DNA of 64,000 nucleotides from Plotosus lineatus (lineage: Eukaryota > Chordata > Actinopteri > Siluriformes > Plotosidae): assembly GCA_024760905.1 (NCBI GenBank), contig CM045733.1:64182501-64246500 (forward strand). Reading direction: 5' to 3'. The position numbers and the translations under genes are program-made. Below, piece by piece: positions 33,216 through 42,679 of the stretch. Each line of letters starts with the position of its first letter. Position 1 is the stretch's first letter. The notes under the pieces were generated by a model. That model did not search any database and was not told the DNA's origin. It saw only the letters and a program-made list of their open reading frames with translations.

Positions 33216-34085
33216 ACCCTATAAGATGTAATAAGCGCCCTGCTCTAATACACCCACCCCCCAATGTTTTAGATTTTATGTCTAATAAATGCCCATGTGT
33301 ACTGGAAGCAAAGTAGATCAAATTAAAATTAGATACCAATTTTATTTGATCAGTCTCTGTAACCATAAAATGAGGTGTTCACTGCCTGTAAAAGTGAGTT
33401 TACACGGTATTTCATGATCATCTGTCACTGGGGAATGTCTATAATGTTCATCAGTAACAACACATTTGATCGTTCCGCCATGCTTTAAAAAACAGGAAAA
33501 TATTTTGCTGTGTTCTCTTGGGAAATGTCCAACAAGATGAATCATTACAAACTGCCACAGCAAAACTATGGGATGCTCTGAATGAATGGAGCGATGAGCC
33601 AGATATTCACCTATCAGAAAGTGATGACGAGGATTTTTCACCTGATTCTCCTGCTCACTAACTTCATAAATTTAAAAGACATTCCTGACCATGTGCTTTT
33701 GTTTATGTTCATGTTGATTGGTTCAACATTCCATGTGATAAAGTTGACATTCGTGTTGATTGGCTCGATTTTACTTCCGGAAAATGCGTCAGGGAACAGT
33801 CGAAAGGAAAAGTAGGAGACCAGAAGGGAAAAGTAAGGGGACTTTTTTTTTTATTATTCTGTTTTCTGTTTATTTTCAGCTTTCATGTAAGTAGTTTGGT
33901 TGATACCACAAAATGAATAACAAAAATACCAGTAAAACTCTTTAATTGTTCTGTTATTATTGATGTTTTCCACCTCGATGGTAATAAGCACTTACCGTTC
34001 CACTCCACTGGTAACATTTTAATAAGAGCCCACCCACTTTGATTTTTAAAGCGCCGTGAGTGCTTATCATGTCGAATATGGTACA
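33216..34085 (+). mobile_element. pogo/Tigger-like DNA element with degenerate TIRs
   Basis: The left end TACCCTATAAGATGTAATAA and the reverse complement of the right end (TACCATATTCGACATGATAA) match over about 30 bp with gaps. The LINE continues on both sides, which supports an insertion here. Inside lies a transposase C-terminus (33533-33661). Confidence 0.6.
33533..33661 (+). pseudogene. pogo/Tigger-like transposase, C-terminal end
   Basis: The last 42 codons read AKLWDALNEWSDEPDIHLSE and then an S-D-D-E-D-F acidic stretch before the stop at 33659. An acidic tail after a short L-W/E-W motif is what pogo/Tigger-type transposases with CENP-B domains have at their end. No upstream domain remains in frame. 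Confidence 0.5.
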
Positions 34086-34413
34086 TTGCTTCTGTGAGCT
34101 GTATATGGTAAAATTTTTCATGAACATTTCATCTCAAAGTCACTGATTCTTTGTTGTAAGTCAGCATTCAATGTCCATGATTGACAACCATAAGTCATTT
34201 ATGCCAATACTATAACTATCATGAACCGTAACTTTGTCTTAATTGTGATGCCTCGATTTTTCCAGATGGAGTTTAATTTGACTAAAGCTGCTGTTGCTGC
34301 ACCAGCGCGACTTTTGATCTCAGTTATAATTTGTAAATTGCAACTGATTTTACTTCCCAAGTATTTGAAACAACTTACTTGCACAAGTCTATGCTTTGAA
34401 ATGATTATTGGAT

Positions 34414-34693
34414 CACCCCCAATGCAACTAGGATCACCCCCAGTGCAGCTAACTGGGCTAACAAAGGCCAGCCATGCCTCTCACTGTCTATGGTGGGAGG
34501 TTCATGTAAAAGAACCATTGCTGACTTGCATCAAGAGTAGCTGCAAAGCCGTCAGTGTGTTTCTGCCCTGTGCTGGCCCGGCGAGCTGTCCAGGGTGTAC
34601 TCTGACCTCTGGGTGCAGAGTCAGCTGGGATGGGAGCCTGCCTCCCTGCAACCATAATTAGGATTAATCAGTTGCAGAAAAATGAATGAATGG
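34414..34693 (+). mobile_element. SINE-1, tail type A, 5'-truncated, inside a LINE, 9-bp TSD
   Basis: Direct repeats TTATTGGAT at 34405-34413 and 34694-34702. It starts with a doubled GGATCACCCCCA segment, then the body (GTGCAGCTAACTGGGCTAAC) and tail A ending AAAATGAATGAATGG. Confidence 0.88.
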
Positions 34694-34868
34694 TTATTGG
34701 ATGGTTTACTTGTACATCTTTTTTGCTCTAATTATCACCTTGTTTTTTTCTGAACTAATTTCCATACCGTATTTCCTTGTTATGCAAATCTTTCAGTAAG
34801 GTCTCGTAGTTCATCCTCACTTTGTACAATCAAGTCGATATCATCTGCGAAGCATAAGTTTGAAATCA

Positions 34869-34870
<2 letters not shown>

Positions 34871-34941
<71 letters not shown>

Positions 34942-34943
34942 TG
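34871..34943. repeat. (GT)n array of about 70 bp
   Basis: Almost pure GT directly at the break of the LINE frame. The spacer 34944-35490 beyond it holds no recognised gene. Confidence 0.95.
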
Positions 34944-35492
34944 TTGGGAAGAATTCCGCATTTTCCACAGATTCCTGCTCCAAGGCCAGAAGAGTTCGTC
35001 TGAGATTTGTGCTCAGACCTAATAATTGGTAGAATGGGTATTAGATCCTGTAGTACACTCAATGAACATCTGGCTGAAGTGGCTTCCCACAGGCATGACT
35101 CGGGAAAGCTGAGGCCACTGGGGTGTTTTGGTACTGAAGCTGATGCTGCATCCCTTTACACCGCCTGCTCTCGGAGCCAGCATAGTTTTGTCATATCATA
35201 GCAGGATCTCAAGCCCAATGTTGCATGATAAAGATGCAGAAAGGAAATGGCTGAACTGTACACAATGTGACTTTCTTTATATGACCTTTGATGCCTATGT
35301 TGTTAAGATCTTATGCAATTGAACATGCTGGTTACCTATAATATTATCACCAACTGACTGGTCTGTGGCTAGGTGCTCCATATGTAGCAAGCTGCAACAT
35401 ACCGTTGGTTCTGACTCTTTCTATCCTACTCATTATCAATGGTATCAGCAGTACATAATATAAAACAATAAGCTACAGTAGCCCTTCTGTGG

Positions 35493-35624
35493 GGGCAGTT
35501 GTAGCCTAATGATTAGAGAAGCGGCCTTTGGATTGAAAGTTCGCTGGTTTGATTTGCACCCTTCATCAAGGCAACTAACCCCCAACTGGCCATTAACCCC
35601 AGTATATGTGGCAGCCCACTGCTC

Positions 35625-35674
<50 letters not shown>

Positions 35675-35698
35675 CACTTTGGATGAATTAAATGAAAG
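35493..35698 (+). mobile_element. SINE-4, tRNA-derived, with internal (GT)22
   Basis: The head GGGGGCAGTTGTAGCCTAAT and the B-box-like GCTGGTTTGATTTGC are followed by CAGCCCACTGCTCCAAGTGT, a GT array (35629-35672) and TTCACTTTGGATGAATTAAA. I recognise this order as a widespread fish SINE in which the GT tract is part of the unit. Confidence 0.7.
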
Positions 35699-36795
35699 TA
35701 GATAAGGAGACTTGGTGGTGGAATGAGGAAGTACAGAAGTGTGTACAAAGGTAAAGGTTAGCTAAGAAGAAGTGGGACATTGAGAGGACCAAAGAGAGTA
35801 AACAGGAGTACAGGGAGACACAGCGTAAGGTGAAGGTAGCGGTGTCAAAAGCCAAATAGAGGGCGTATGATGACTTGTATGATAGGTTGGACGGAAAGGA
35901 GGAAGAAAATGATTTATACAGGTTGGCACAGCAAAGAAATAGAGATGAGAAGGACGTGCAGTAAGTCAGAGTGATTAAGGACAGCGTGGGAAATGTATTG
36001 ACTGATGACAGAAGTGTGCTGGGAAGATGGAAAGAGTACTTTGAAGAGCTGATGAATGAAGAAAATGAGAGAGAAAAAAGACTAGAAGAGGTGACTGTTG
36101 AGGACCAGGAAGTAGCAAAGATTAGTTCGGGTGAAGTGAGGAGGGCATTGAAGAGGATGAACAATGGAAAGGCAGTTGGTCCTGATGACATACCGGTGGA
36201 GGTATGGAAGTGTCTAGGAGAGGTAGCAGTAGATTTCCTGACAAGAACATTCAACAAGGTCTTAGAGAGTGAGAGGATGCCAGAGGAATGGAGAAGAAGT
36301 GTGATGGTGCCCATTTTTAAGACCAAGGGAGATGTGCAGAGTTGTGGCAACTACAGAGGGATAAATTTGATGAGCCATACGATGAAGTTATGGGAAAGAA
36401 TAGTGGAAGCTAGACTAAGGGCAGAGGTCAGCATTTGTGAACAACAGTTTGGTTTCATGCCAAGAAAGAGCACCACAGATGCAGTGTTTGCTTTGAGGAT
36501 GTTAATAAAGAAGTACAGAGAAGGTCAGAGGGAGCTGCATTGTGCCTTTGGAGATCTGGAGAAAGCATATGACAGGGTGCCGAGAGAAGAACTATGGTAT
36601 TGCATGATGAAGTCGGGAGTGGCAGAGAAGTATGTTCGAGTGGTGCAGGACATGTATGAGAGATGTAAGACAGTGGTGAGGTGTGCTGTCGGTGTGACAG
36701 AAGAGTTCAAGGTGAAGGTGGGACTGCATCAAGGGTCAGCTCTGAGCCCCTTCTTGTTTGCTATGGTGATGGACAGGCTGACAGACGGTGGTTAG
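35699..36795 (+). pseudogene. RTE-clade reverse transcriptase, 5' part of RT, three stops
   Basis: The frame runs from a W-W-N-E-E-V-Q block. It has in-frame stops at 35752, 35857 and 35962 and is then open for 274 aa. Visible RT motifs: LGRWKEYFEELMNEENERE, MNNGKAVGPDDIPVEVWKCL (the K-A-G-x-D-x-I motif), MVPIFKTKGDVQSCGNYRGI, EQQFGFMPRKSTTDAVFALR, DLEKAYDRVPRE (motif A Asp kept) and LHQGSALSPFLFAMVMDRLT. It is cut at 36795, before the FADD box, at a CA array. The endonuclease is absent. Confidence 0.9.
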
Positions 36796-36804
36796 ACAAA
36801 GGAA

Positions 36805-36835
<31 letters not shown>

Positions 36836-36848
36836 TGCACACACACGT
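36805..36848. repeat. (CA)n microsatellite at the RTE break
   Basis: CA units replace the rest of the RTE palm. Confidence 0.9.
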
Positions 36849-36877
36849 GCACTTCACATAAAAATGTAAATAGTTTT

Positions 36878-37100
36878 GTTCGGGGGTTTGGGGTTTTTGT
36901 TTTTTTTTTGGTTTTTGTTTGTTTGGGGATTTTTTTTTTTTTTTGCATAATTGGCCTTTTTTGCGGCATTTTCCTTAACCTTTTCCCCTATTCTTCCTTA
37001 ATTTCCTTATTTTTTAATTTAATGAATATTTCTTTAAAAAAAACGCAATACATTGAAGCCGCATGAATTGAAGCGCGATGTAGCGCGGGATCCTTGTATA
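36878..37100. repeat. Dispersed repeat M, copy 2
   Basis: Same order as 17255-17470: T/GTTT tract, CATAATTGGCCTTTTTTGCG, GCATTTTCCTTAACC, CCTTATTTTTTAATT, TGAATATTTCTTTAAAAAA. It ends GAAGCGCGATGTAGCGCGGGATCCTTGTATA, close in style to the ends at 3105 and 17101. Confidence 0.7.
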
Positions 37101-38855
37101 TCAAAACTAAAATAAGCCAGACATACTAGCCTTTACTCCCAACACACATTAGTGAGCACTAGACACCCATTATGCTCTGGTCGCTTTTCTTGTCGTCCTC
37201 CTTTGGATTCGCTGACTGCAAACCAGAACACTCCCTGAATGTTCATTTTGGAAATAAATAGACCCAGTCATCCCAATGTGGCATTAATGTGGGGCTACTT
37301 TGGCTCGGAGCAATCATCCAGCGCTAAAGTGACGTCTGATCAGTGCATAAAATCAAGATGAATTTAATATCTCGGTGAGAATAGTGCTACTTCTGTAGAA
37401 AACTAAGTATAGTATGTCTTTGGATGAAACTTTTGCTCAGACTGATGTAACGTGTACTGTTCTCACCAATCACCGATGAGCTTATACTAAGGTTGCATCA
37501 AAATATGACGGTGAACCCCAGACAGTTTATCTCATAGCTCACTTCAGCATTTGTGTCCAAAATCTGACAGCACAGACCATTAGCCTTTAGTGTAGCCATT
37601 ACTTCACCGAGGTGTATTCTTTCCTAAGTTCTGATTATAATGATGAGACAGCAAAGATAACAACTATAGATAACAATGAACTATAGCTATTGCATGTAAT
37701 TACTTTTGTCTCCTGTTAGAAGACTTCAGAAATGTGAAATGAAACTCCCACTTGTTCTCACCGTCTCTGTACCTAGATGGCACGCTTCAAAGCCAAAGAG
37801 GTGGGTGGGAATTCAATAAATATTTGAGATTTTGAAATGATAATAGTAACATATTTGTCTGATGACCTACAGTTAACAGCATTTTCAAAGACTCGCCCAC
37901 CCCCCACCCCCCACCCCCACCCCCACCCCACCCTGTTATGCTCTCCTCTTACTGTTATCCATTCCCGCTTGTACATGATGAATATAATGGTCTGAACATT
38001 GGTAAACATTGATGTTAATCCATTTAAACACGAACCTGAATGAATAGTGCTTGAGCTAAAGTCCTTAAGATATAAAGACTTCAGCTCATGAGACATTTGT
38101 TTGAAAAAGAAACTTATAATACCCGGCGCTCATTAAATACTATTCCACAACCACTTTGGAACATTCACCATAATGTTGCTTCGAGTTAATAAATGTACCG
38201 TAATTACTGTAATATTCTCCACAGGCAGAGCCAAAACGCAATCGATCAATCCATATTTTTCTCAGGACGTGCATTAAACCAAGCAACACTGACATCCCTT
38301 GGTTTGTGAGAGACAGATGTTGCTGTTGCTGATAATGCCATTATGTCCTGGACTATAATTATGCAGTCTGAGCCCCCACACTGACATGTTCTCTGCATGC
38401 TCCAAAACATTCCTCCCTTTGTCTGCTTTTTTCCCCTAATTTTGCAAACAGCTGTCTCTTTCCTCCTCCCTAGATTTCCTAAAACATAGGCTTTGGTCTC
38501 CAAATGTCATATCCAGCATCTGCCCTTCTTCCTGTCTGAGTAAGTTGACGAAACCTGGCCAAAAAGTGTCGCTGTGGTGTTAAGGAAGAAGCACATTATT
38601 GATTTCTTATCAGTTTGTTGTGTCCTTCGAATGGACCTTCATTCCCTATGCCAACCATCCGTGATTTAAATATGTGACTACAATGGACTGTGTTGTGAAA
38701 GGCTGGAGCTTGAGAAGATAACGCTCGATTCACATTCCACAGAAAGCCTCAGTGGGAAGGACTGCCCAGCCTCCAAATACCCACAACACATGAATCTTAT
38801 TTTATTTTATTTTTTTTCCATTATAGCAGACGTAGTTATATTTCTAAAAATGGTT
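37101..38855. other. Repeat-poor spacer with a (CCCCA)n tract
   Basis: The C-rich tract 37896-37934 is the only marked structure. The 38246-38503 and 37773-38096 frames match nothing I know. Confidence 0.45.
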
Positions 38856-39215
38856 TGAGTAAAGTACATCTACCTCACTGCAGAAAGGTCCAGGTCAAGT
38901 CCCGGGCTCAGCGAGGACGTTTCTATGTGAACCTTTTCCATTTGCATGGGTTTCTTCTGGGTAGTCCTGTTTCTTCTCAAAGTAAAAAGACATGCGGATT
39001 ATCCTAATTGGCTGTTCCAAATCACCCCAAGATATAAGCCTTAGTGTAGATGGTTGTGTGTGTTTTGGCCTTGCAATTGACTAGTGAATTGTTCAGGGTG
39101 TACCCTGCTTTTGACCATAGACATCTGAGCCTACTCACAACCCCTAGTATGTTTAAATGGGTTTGCAAATGAATGAATGAATGAATGAATGAATGAATGG
39201 ATGGATGGATGGATG
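38856..39215 (+). mobile_element. SINE-3 with tail A, diverged
   Basis: Blocks ACCTCACTGCAGAAAGGTCC, CAAGTCCCGGGCTCAG, TTGCATGGGTTTCTTCTGGG, AGATATAAGCC and the tail with seven AATG/GATG units (39171-39217). Confidence 0.7.
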
Positions 39216-39640
39216 GAAGGATGTTCTAAATAGACAAAAATGTCAACCCAAGATATTGCCAGGTAAAATGATGCCGTTTTTCTGGATATAGCACAGAGCC
39301 TTCGAAAAGGAAGCAGAAATCAAGGCAGTTGACAGCCAAGAAGAAACCTAAAGAAAACAAAATTCAGAAGTATGAGTCGAAAAATATTTTGAGACACTAT
39401 CTGTGAAGTGGCTTCAGCAAAGGGCTAAAGGTAAAGCTAACAGTAGTGTTTGCATATCTGTGACATTTTTGTTTATAAAAAGAAGAAGGACAAGCAACTG
39501 AGAGTGACTCAAACAAATTGTGATTAGAAACCTTCAAATTTAGATAAAAAAAAAAGAAAAGACAATATACCGCAAACACCTTTTGGGTGGGAGTGGTCAT
39601 GGTATTGTTGTTACTAGTGTTTGTTGATATATATATATAT
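39216..39640. other. Spacer, nothing recognised
   Basis: Short TA repeat at 39627-39642; no gene. Confidence 0.45.
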
Positions 39641-39642
39641 AT

Positions 39643-39816
39643 ATGATTTTCTGAGTAGATCCTTCCGTAGGAGAGTGCTCAATACTTTTTGGTAGAGCAA
39701 ATAAACAAAAATAAAAGGACAGGACAAAGACTTTCTATTGAAACTCCATTTATCACTACAGATCTGTTTCGAGGGGTGGTGAAACCATCCTCTCTCTTCA
39801 GGTGATTATAGAAGAA
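39643..39816 (-). mobile_element. Penelope-like unit (solo, hammerhead-bearing)
   Basis: On the minus strand it begins CTTCTATAATCACCTGAAGA, contains a hammerhead motif, then AAAGTCTTTGTCCTGTCCTT, TTTGCTCTACCAAAAAGTA, and ends GGATCTACTCAGAAAATCA before a TA repeat. The same unit occurs twice at 52322-52602. No RT or GIY-YIG frame is attached. I assign it to Penelope-like elements because of the ribozyme type; that is an inference. Confidence 0.55.
39752..39806 (-). ncRNA. Hammerhead ribozyme, minimal type I, intact core
   Basis: Minus strand, 5' to 3': stem I ATCAC (39806-39802); CTGAAGA (39801-39795, matches CUGANGA); stem II GAGAGGATGG / CCACCCCTC with a short TTTCA loop, one A·C mismatch and one bulge (39794-39771); GAAA (39770-39767); stem III ACAG-AT-CTGT (39767-39758); A17 at 39757; stem I GTGAT (39756-39752). 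The predicted cleavage follows the GTA triplet. All conserved core positions are present. A 4-bp stem III with a 2-nt loop is typical of hammerheads in Penelope-like elements and retrozymes. Confidence 0.8.
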
Positions 39817-39835
39817 TATATATATATATCACGTA

Positions 39836-40604
39836 TACCGTATGAGCACGGAACAAGTGGAGGAAAATCTAGAGAGGTGGAGGTATGCCCTGGAAAGGAG
39901 GGGAATGAAGGTTAGTCTCAGTAAGACAGAATACATGTGTGTGAACGACAAGGACCCAAGAGGAACGGTGAGGTTACAGGGGGCAGAGATAAAGAAGGTG
40001 GAGGATTTTAAGTACTTAGTCTCAACAATCCAGAAAAGAGGTGAAGAAGCGTGTGCAGGCTGGTTGGAATGGATGGAGAAAAGTGTCCGGTGTGATGTGT
40101 GATAGGAAGGTATCGGCAAGAATGAAAGGAAAAGTGGACAAGACGGTGTTGAGGCCAGCGATGTTGTATGGTTTAGAAACAGTGGCCCTGGGGAAAAGAC
40201 AGGAGGCAGAGCTGGAGGTAGCAGAGATGAAAATGTTGAGGTTCTCTTTGGGAGTAACGAGGATGGATAGGATCAGAAACGAGTACATCAGAGGGACAGC
40301 ACATGTTAGATGTTTTGGAGACAAAGTCAGAGAGACTAGATTGAGATGGTTTGGACATGTACAGAGGAGGGATAGTGAGTATATTGGCAGTAGGATGCTG
40401 AGGTTGGAACTACCAGGCAGAAGGCCCAGAGGAAGACCAAAGAGAAGATTTATGGATGTGGTGAAGGCGGACATGAAGGTCGTTGGAGTAAGGGAAGAAG
40501 ATGCAGAGGACAGGGTGAGATGGAGGCAGATGATTCGCTGTGGTGACCCCTGAAGGGAACAGCCGAAAGAAAAAGAAGAAGAAGAAGAAGAAGAAGAAGA
40601 TACC
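39836..40604 (+). pseudogene. RTE-clade RT, C-terminal part with 3' tail
   Basis: It starts STEQVEENLERWRYALERRG just after where the FADD box should be and passes KTEYMCV and FKYL. It shifts frame near 40041-40102, then runs 150 aa with LYGLETVALGKRQEAELEVA, RLRWFGHVQRRDSEY and RPRGRPKRRFMDVVK to RCGDP and a stop at 40551. The 3' tail GAAGGGAACAGCCGAAAG and (AAG)8 end at 40600. Confidence 0.9.
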
Positions 40605-41385
40605 GTATATTAACTGTAGTTCTCCAGTCATCTGAAAGCACTTCCTGACCACCCAAAGCCTGTTTCAACTCCTCCTTGAAGACAAGACGACACTTCCTTT
40701 TTCAGCTTCAACCGCTTTGTCTTCTGCTCTGCCTTTGCCTTCTTTACCTTCCTCACCATCAGCATCATCCTGCACACCACCATCCTATGCTGTTTGGCAA
40801 CACTCTCACCCACTACTACTTTGCAGTCACTGACTTCCTTCAAATTACATCGTCTACGCAAGATGTAGTCTATGTGTGTGCTCCTACCTTCGCTTTTATA
40901 AGTCACCCTACGCTCGTGTCTTTTCTGGAAGAAAGTATTCACCACAGCCATTTCCATCCTTTTTTGCAAAATCTATCAACATCGGTCCTTCTGTGTTCCT
41001 GTTCTGGATACCAAACATGCCCATCACTTCCTCGTCCCCTCTGTTGCCTGCACCAACATGTCCATTGAAGTCTGCACCAATGACTACTCTGCATCACTTC
41101 ATCTAACTCCCTCCAGAATCTCTCCTTCTCTTCTTGCTCACATCCTGTCTGTGGGACATAAGCACTAACAACATTGAGCATCACACCTTCAATTTCTAAC
41201 TTGAGACTCATCACTCTGTCTCACACTCTTCACTTCTAGAACATTCCTGACAAACTCCTCCTTCAAGATGACTCCGACTTCATTTCTCTTCCCATCCACA
41301 CCATGATAAAACAGCTCAGTCTCACCCAAAATCCCCGCTAATGTTTGAAACATGTCCAACTCGCTTCTGTTCATGTGCCGTCCCC
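40605..41385 (-). pseudogene. RTE-clade endonuclease domain, inverted beside an RTE 3' end
   Basis: Minus strand: GETELFYHGVDGKRNEVGVI (41290-41340), MLNVVSAYVPQTGC (about 41150-41190, S-A-Y motif of APE endonucleases), a G-H-V-G-like block broken by frameshifts (41000-41070), and RVTYKSEGRSTHIDYILRRR with KVVVGESVAKQHRMVV (40700-40910; Q-H at the terminal catalytic site). It ends QALGGQEVLSDDWRTTVN at about 40620. The RT domain is missing, and the sequence passes straight into the reverse complement of the neighbouring RTE tail. Confidence 0.85.
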
Positions 41386-41389
41386 TTGT

Positions 41390-41593
41390 GGGTTACATTT
41401 TAGCACTCAAATGACCGACATGTAAGCAAGACAATCCAGTCATTTTACAAAATAAAAGATTTTTCAAAAATAAAGATCGTTCAGACTCAGATAATAAATT
41501 AAACAGAAATAATGAATTATTTCTTCCACGAACCAGTACCAATTGAGCCACGGACTGGTACCGGTTCGGGGCCTGACGGTTGGGGACCCCTGA
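41390..41593. mobile_element. Terminal fragment of a hAT-like element
   Basis: GAATTATTTCTTCCACGAAC, CGGACTGGTACCGGTTCGGG and the end GGTTGGGGACCCCTG give a terminus CAGGGGTCCCCAACC on the minus strand. The run of C/G-rich 'GGTACCGGT' before it is common at hAT ends in vertebrates. The other terminus was not found. Confidence 0.5.
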
Positions 41594-41654
41594 TGTCAAA
41601 GAATTTACAAACGTTGTTTTGTTTTACAAACGTTGGTTTGTTAATGTTTTGTCA

Positions 41655-41862
41655 CTGCCTGTTCTCTAACTGATGTCCGTTCTGGTCCAGACACTCCGAC
41701 AACACGAAGAGATGGAATAGCACACATGCGTGCATTCACTTTCAATGGTTGCTCTCAATTCAATGACTGTTGCAGGTCTCATTGCGTAGGCGTTGTCTTT
41801 TAGGTATCCCCATAAAAAGAAGACTAGTGGTGTGAGGTCTGGTGATGTTATCCACTACACCA
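41655..41862 (-). pseudogene. mariner-like transposase, C-terminal remnant
   Basis: The minus strand reads SPDLTPLVFFLWGYLKDNAY, then RPATVIELRATIESE and a stop near 41690. S-P-D-L-T-P-L-D-F-F-L-W-G-x-L-K is the conserved block around the last catalytic residue of mariner-type transposases; here the D after P-L is V. Only this end survives. Confidence 0.7.
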
Positions 41863-42196
41863 CTGTGCCATTGGGGCACTTCATCATTTCTAATATTCCA
41901 GATGTTTTTATTTTGTTCAGATCTTCTTAACATGATTCAATCAAATTTGTGGGATATTTTTTGATCTCCTGATATGACTCCATAGTGTCAAAAAAAATTT
42001 TTTTTTTCAATTTTTGACAGGCTTTCTGGTAAATTTGACAGTTTTAAGCTTATCAAACACATTTAGGCTCATTCGCAGACAACATTGTAGATCCGCGGCT
42101 TTAAAAACACATCATCCTAAAAATCCAAACTCACCACTGGAAAACAACCAACCAGCATCTCACCTTGGTCAGTTTTTCTAAGTGAGATTTTGTGTT

Positions 42197-42199
<3 letters not shown>

Positions 42200-42241
<42 letters not shown>
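42200..42241. repeat. A42 homopolymer
   Basis: A 42-base A tract. Just upstream, 41986-42019 is an A/T hairpin (TGTCAAAAAAAA… …TTTTTGACA). Confidence 0.95.
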
Positions 42242-42248
<7 letters not shown>

Positions 42249-42302
42249 AAATAAGCTTCCAGATGATGCTTTGATGGGACAAAATTTGGCTGAGATTTTC
42301 TT

Positions 42303-42674
42303 TTAACATTCTTTAAAACAAAACTGCTCCAACTCTTTTAAGAATTTCTCTTCCTCGAGAATTTTCCTGCATTCAGCACCGTTCATCATTTTCTCAATTC
42401 TGACCAGTTTCCCAGTCTCTGCAGATGAAAAACATTCCCACAGCATGATACAGTCACCATCATACTTCACTGTGTGGATGATGTTCTTGGGGTAATGAGA
42501 GGTGTTGGGTTTATGCCAGACAGGTTTTCCTTGATGGGTAGAAAGTTTTAGCCTCATGTGACCAAAGGATCTTCTTGCATACATTTGGCAAGTCTCCCAC
42601 ATGCATTTTGGCAAACTCAAAACATACTTTTTCTTTACTGACCACTTTTTTTTTGTAAAACCCATGGGCATCAT
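42303..42674 (-). pseudogene. Tc1-like transposase, DDE middle part
   Basis: A 123-aa frame with VWHKPNTSHYPKNIIHTVKY, CIMLWECFSSAETGKLVRIE and MNGAECRKILEE. S-x-M-x-W-G-C-F-S-x…G-x-L is the block around the second catalytic Asp of Tc1 transposases; here W-G-C is W-E-C. A slip-prone TTTTTTTT tract lies near the start (K-K-K-W). The HTH and the C-terminal catalytic residue are missing. Confidence 0.75.
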
Positions 42675-42679
42675 TTATA

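Larger units (their letters stand above)
32480..34870 (-). mobile_element. LINE (non-LTR RT), broken by three later insertions
   Basis: Minus-strand pieces in order: ISNLCFADDIDLIVQSEDEL (34790-34870, palm FADD box); SCFKYLGSKI with IWKNRGITIKTKLR (34199-34384); a YGCQSW-like block near 34180; WFGHVTR (33110-33140); then, across a SINE, DLANTVMHGRVPGTRGKERP and an ITEWTNL helix (32600-32750). A (GAT)n tail follows at 32482-32530. Only the palm and C-terminal part remain. Insertions at 32753-33097, ~33216-34085 and 34414-34693 account for most of its length. Clade not assigned. Confidence 0.8.

Noticed and set aside
35688..36350. 220-aa minus-strand frame opposite the RTE.
   Set aside because: Serine/leucine-rich shadow of the RTE coding strand; the plus strand carries the RT motifs.
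39836..41385. Twin-priming inversion of a single RTE insertion.
   Set aside because: The inverted piece lies after the 3' tail instead of before the 3' piece, which does not fit that mechanism.
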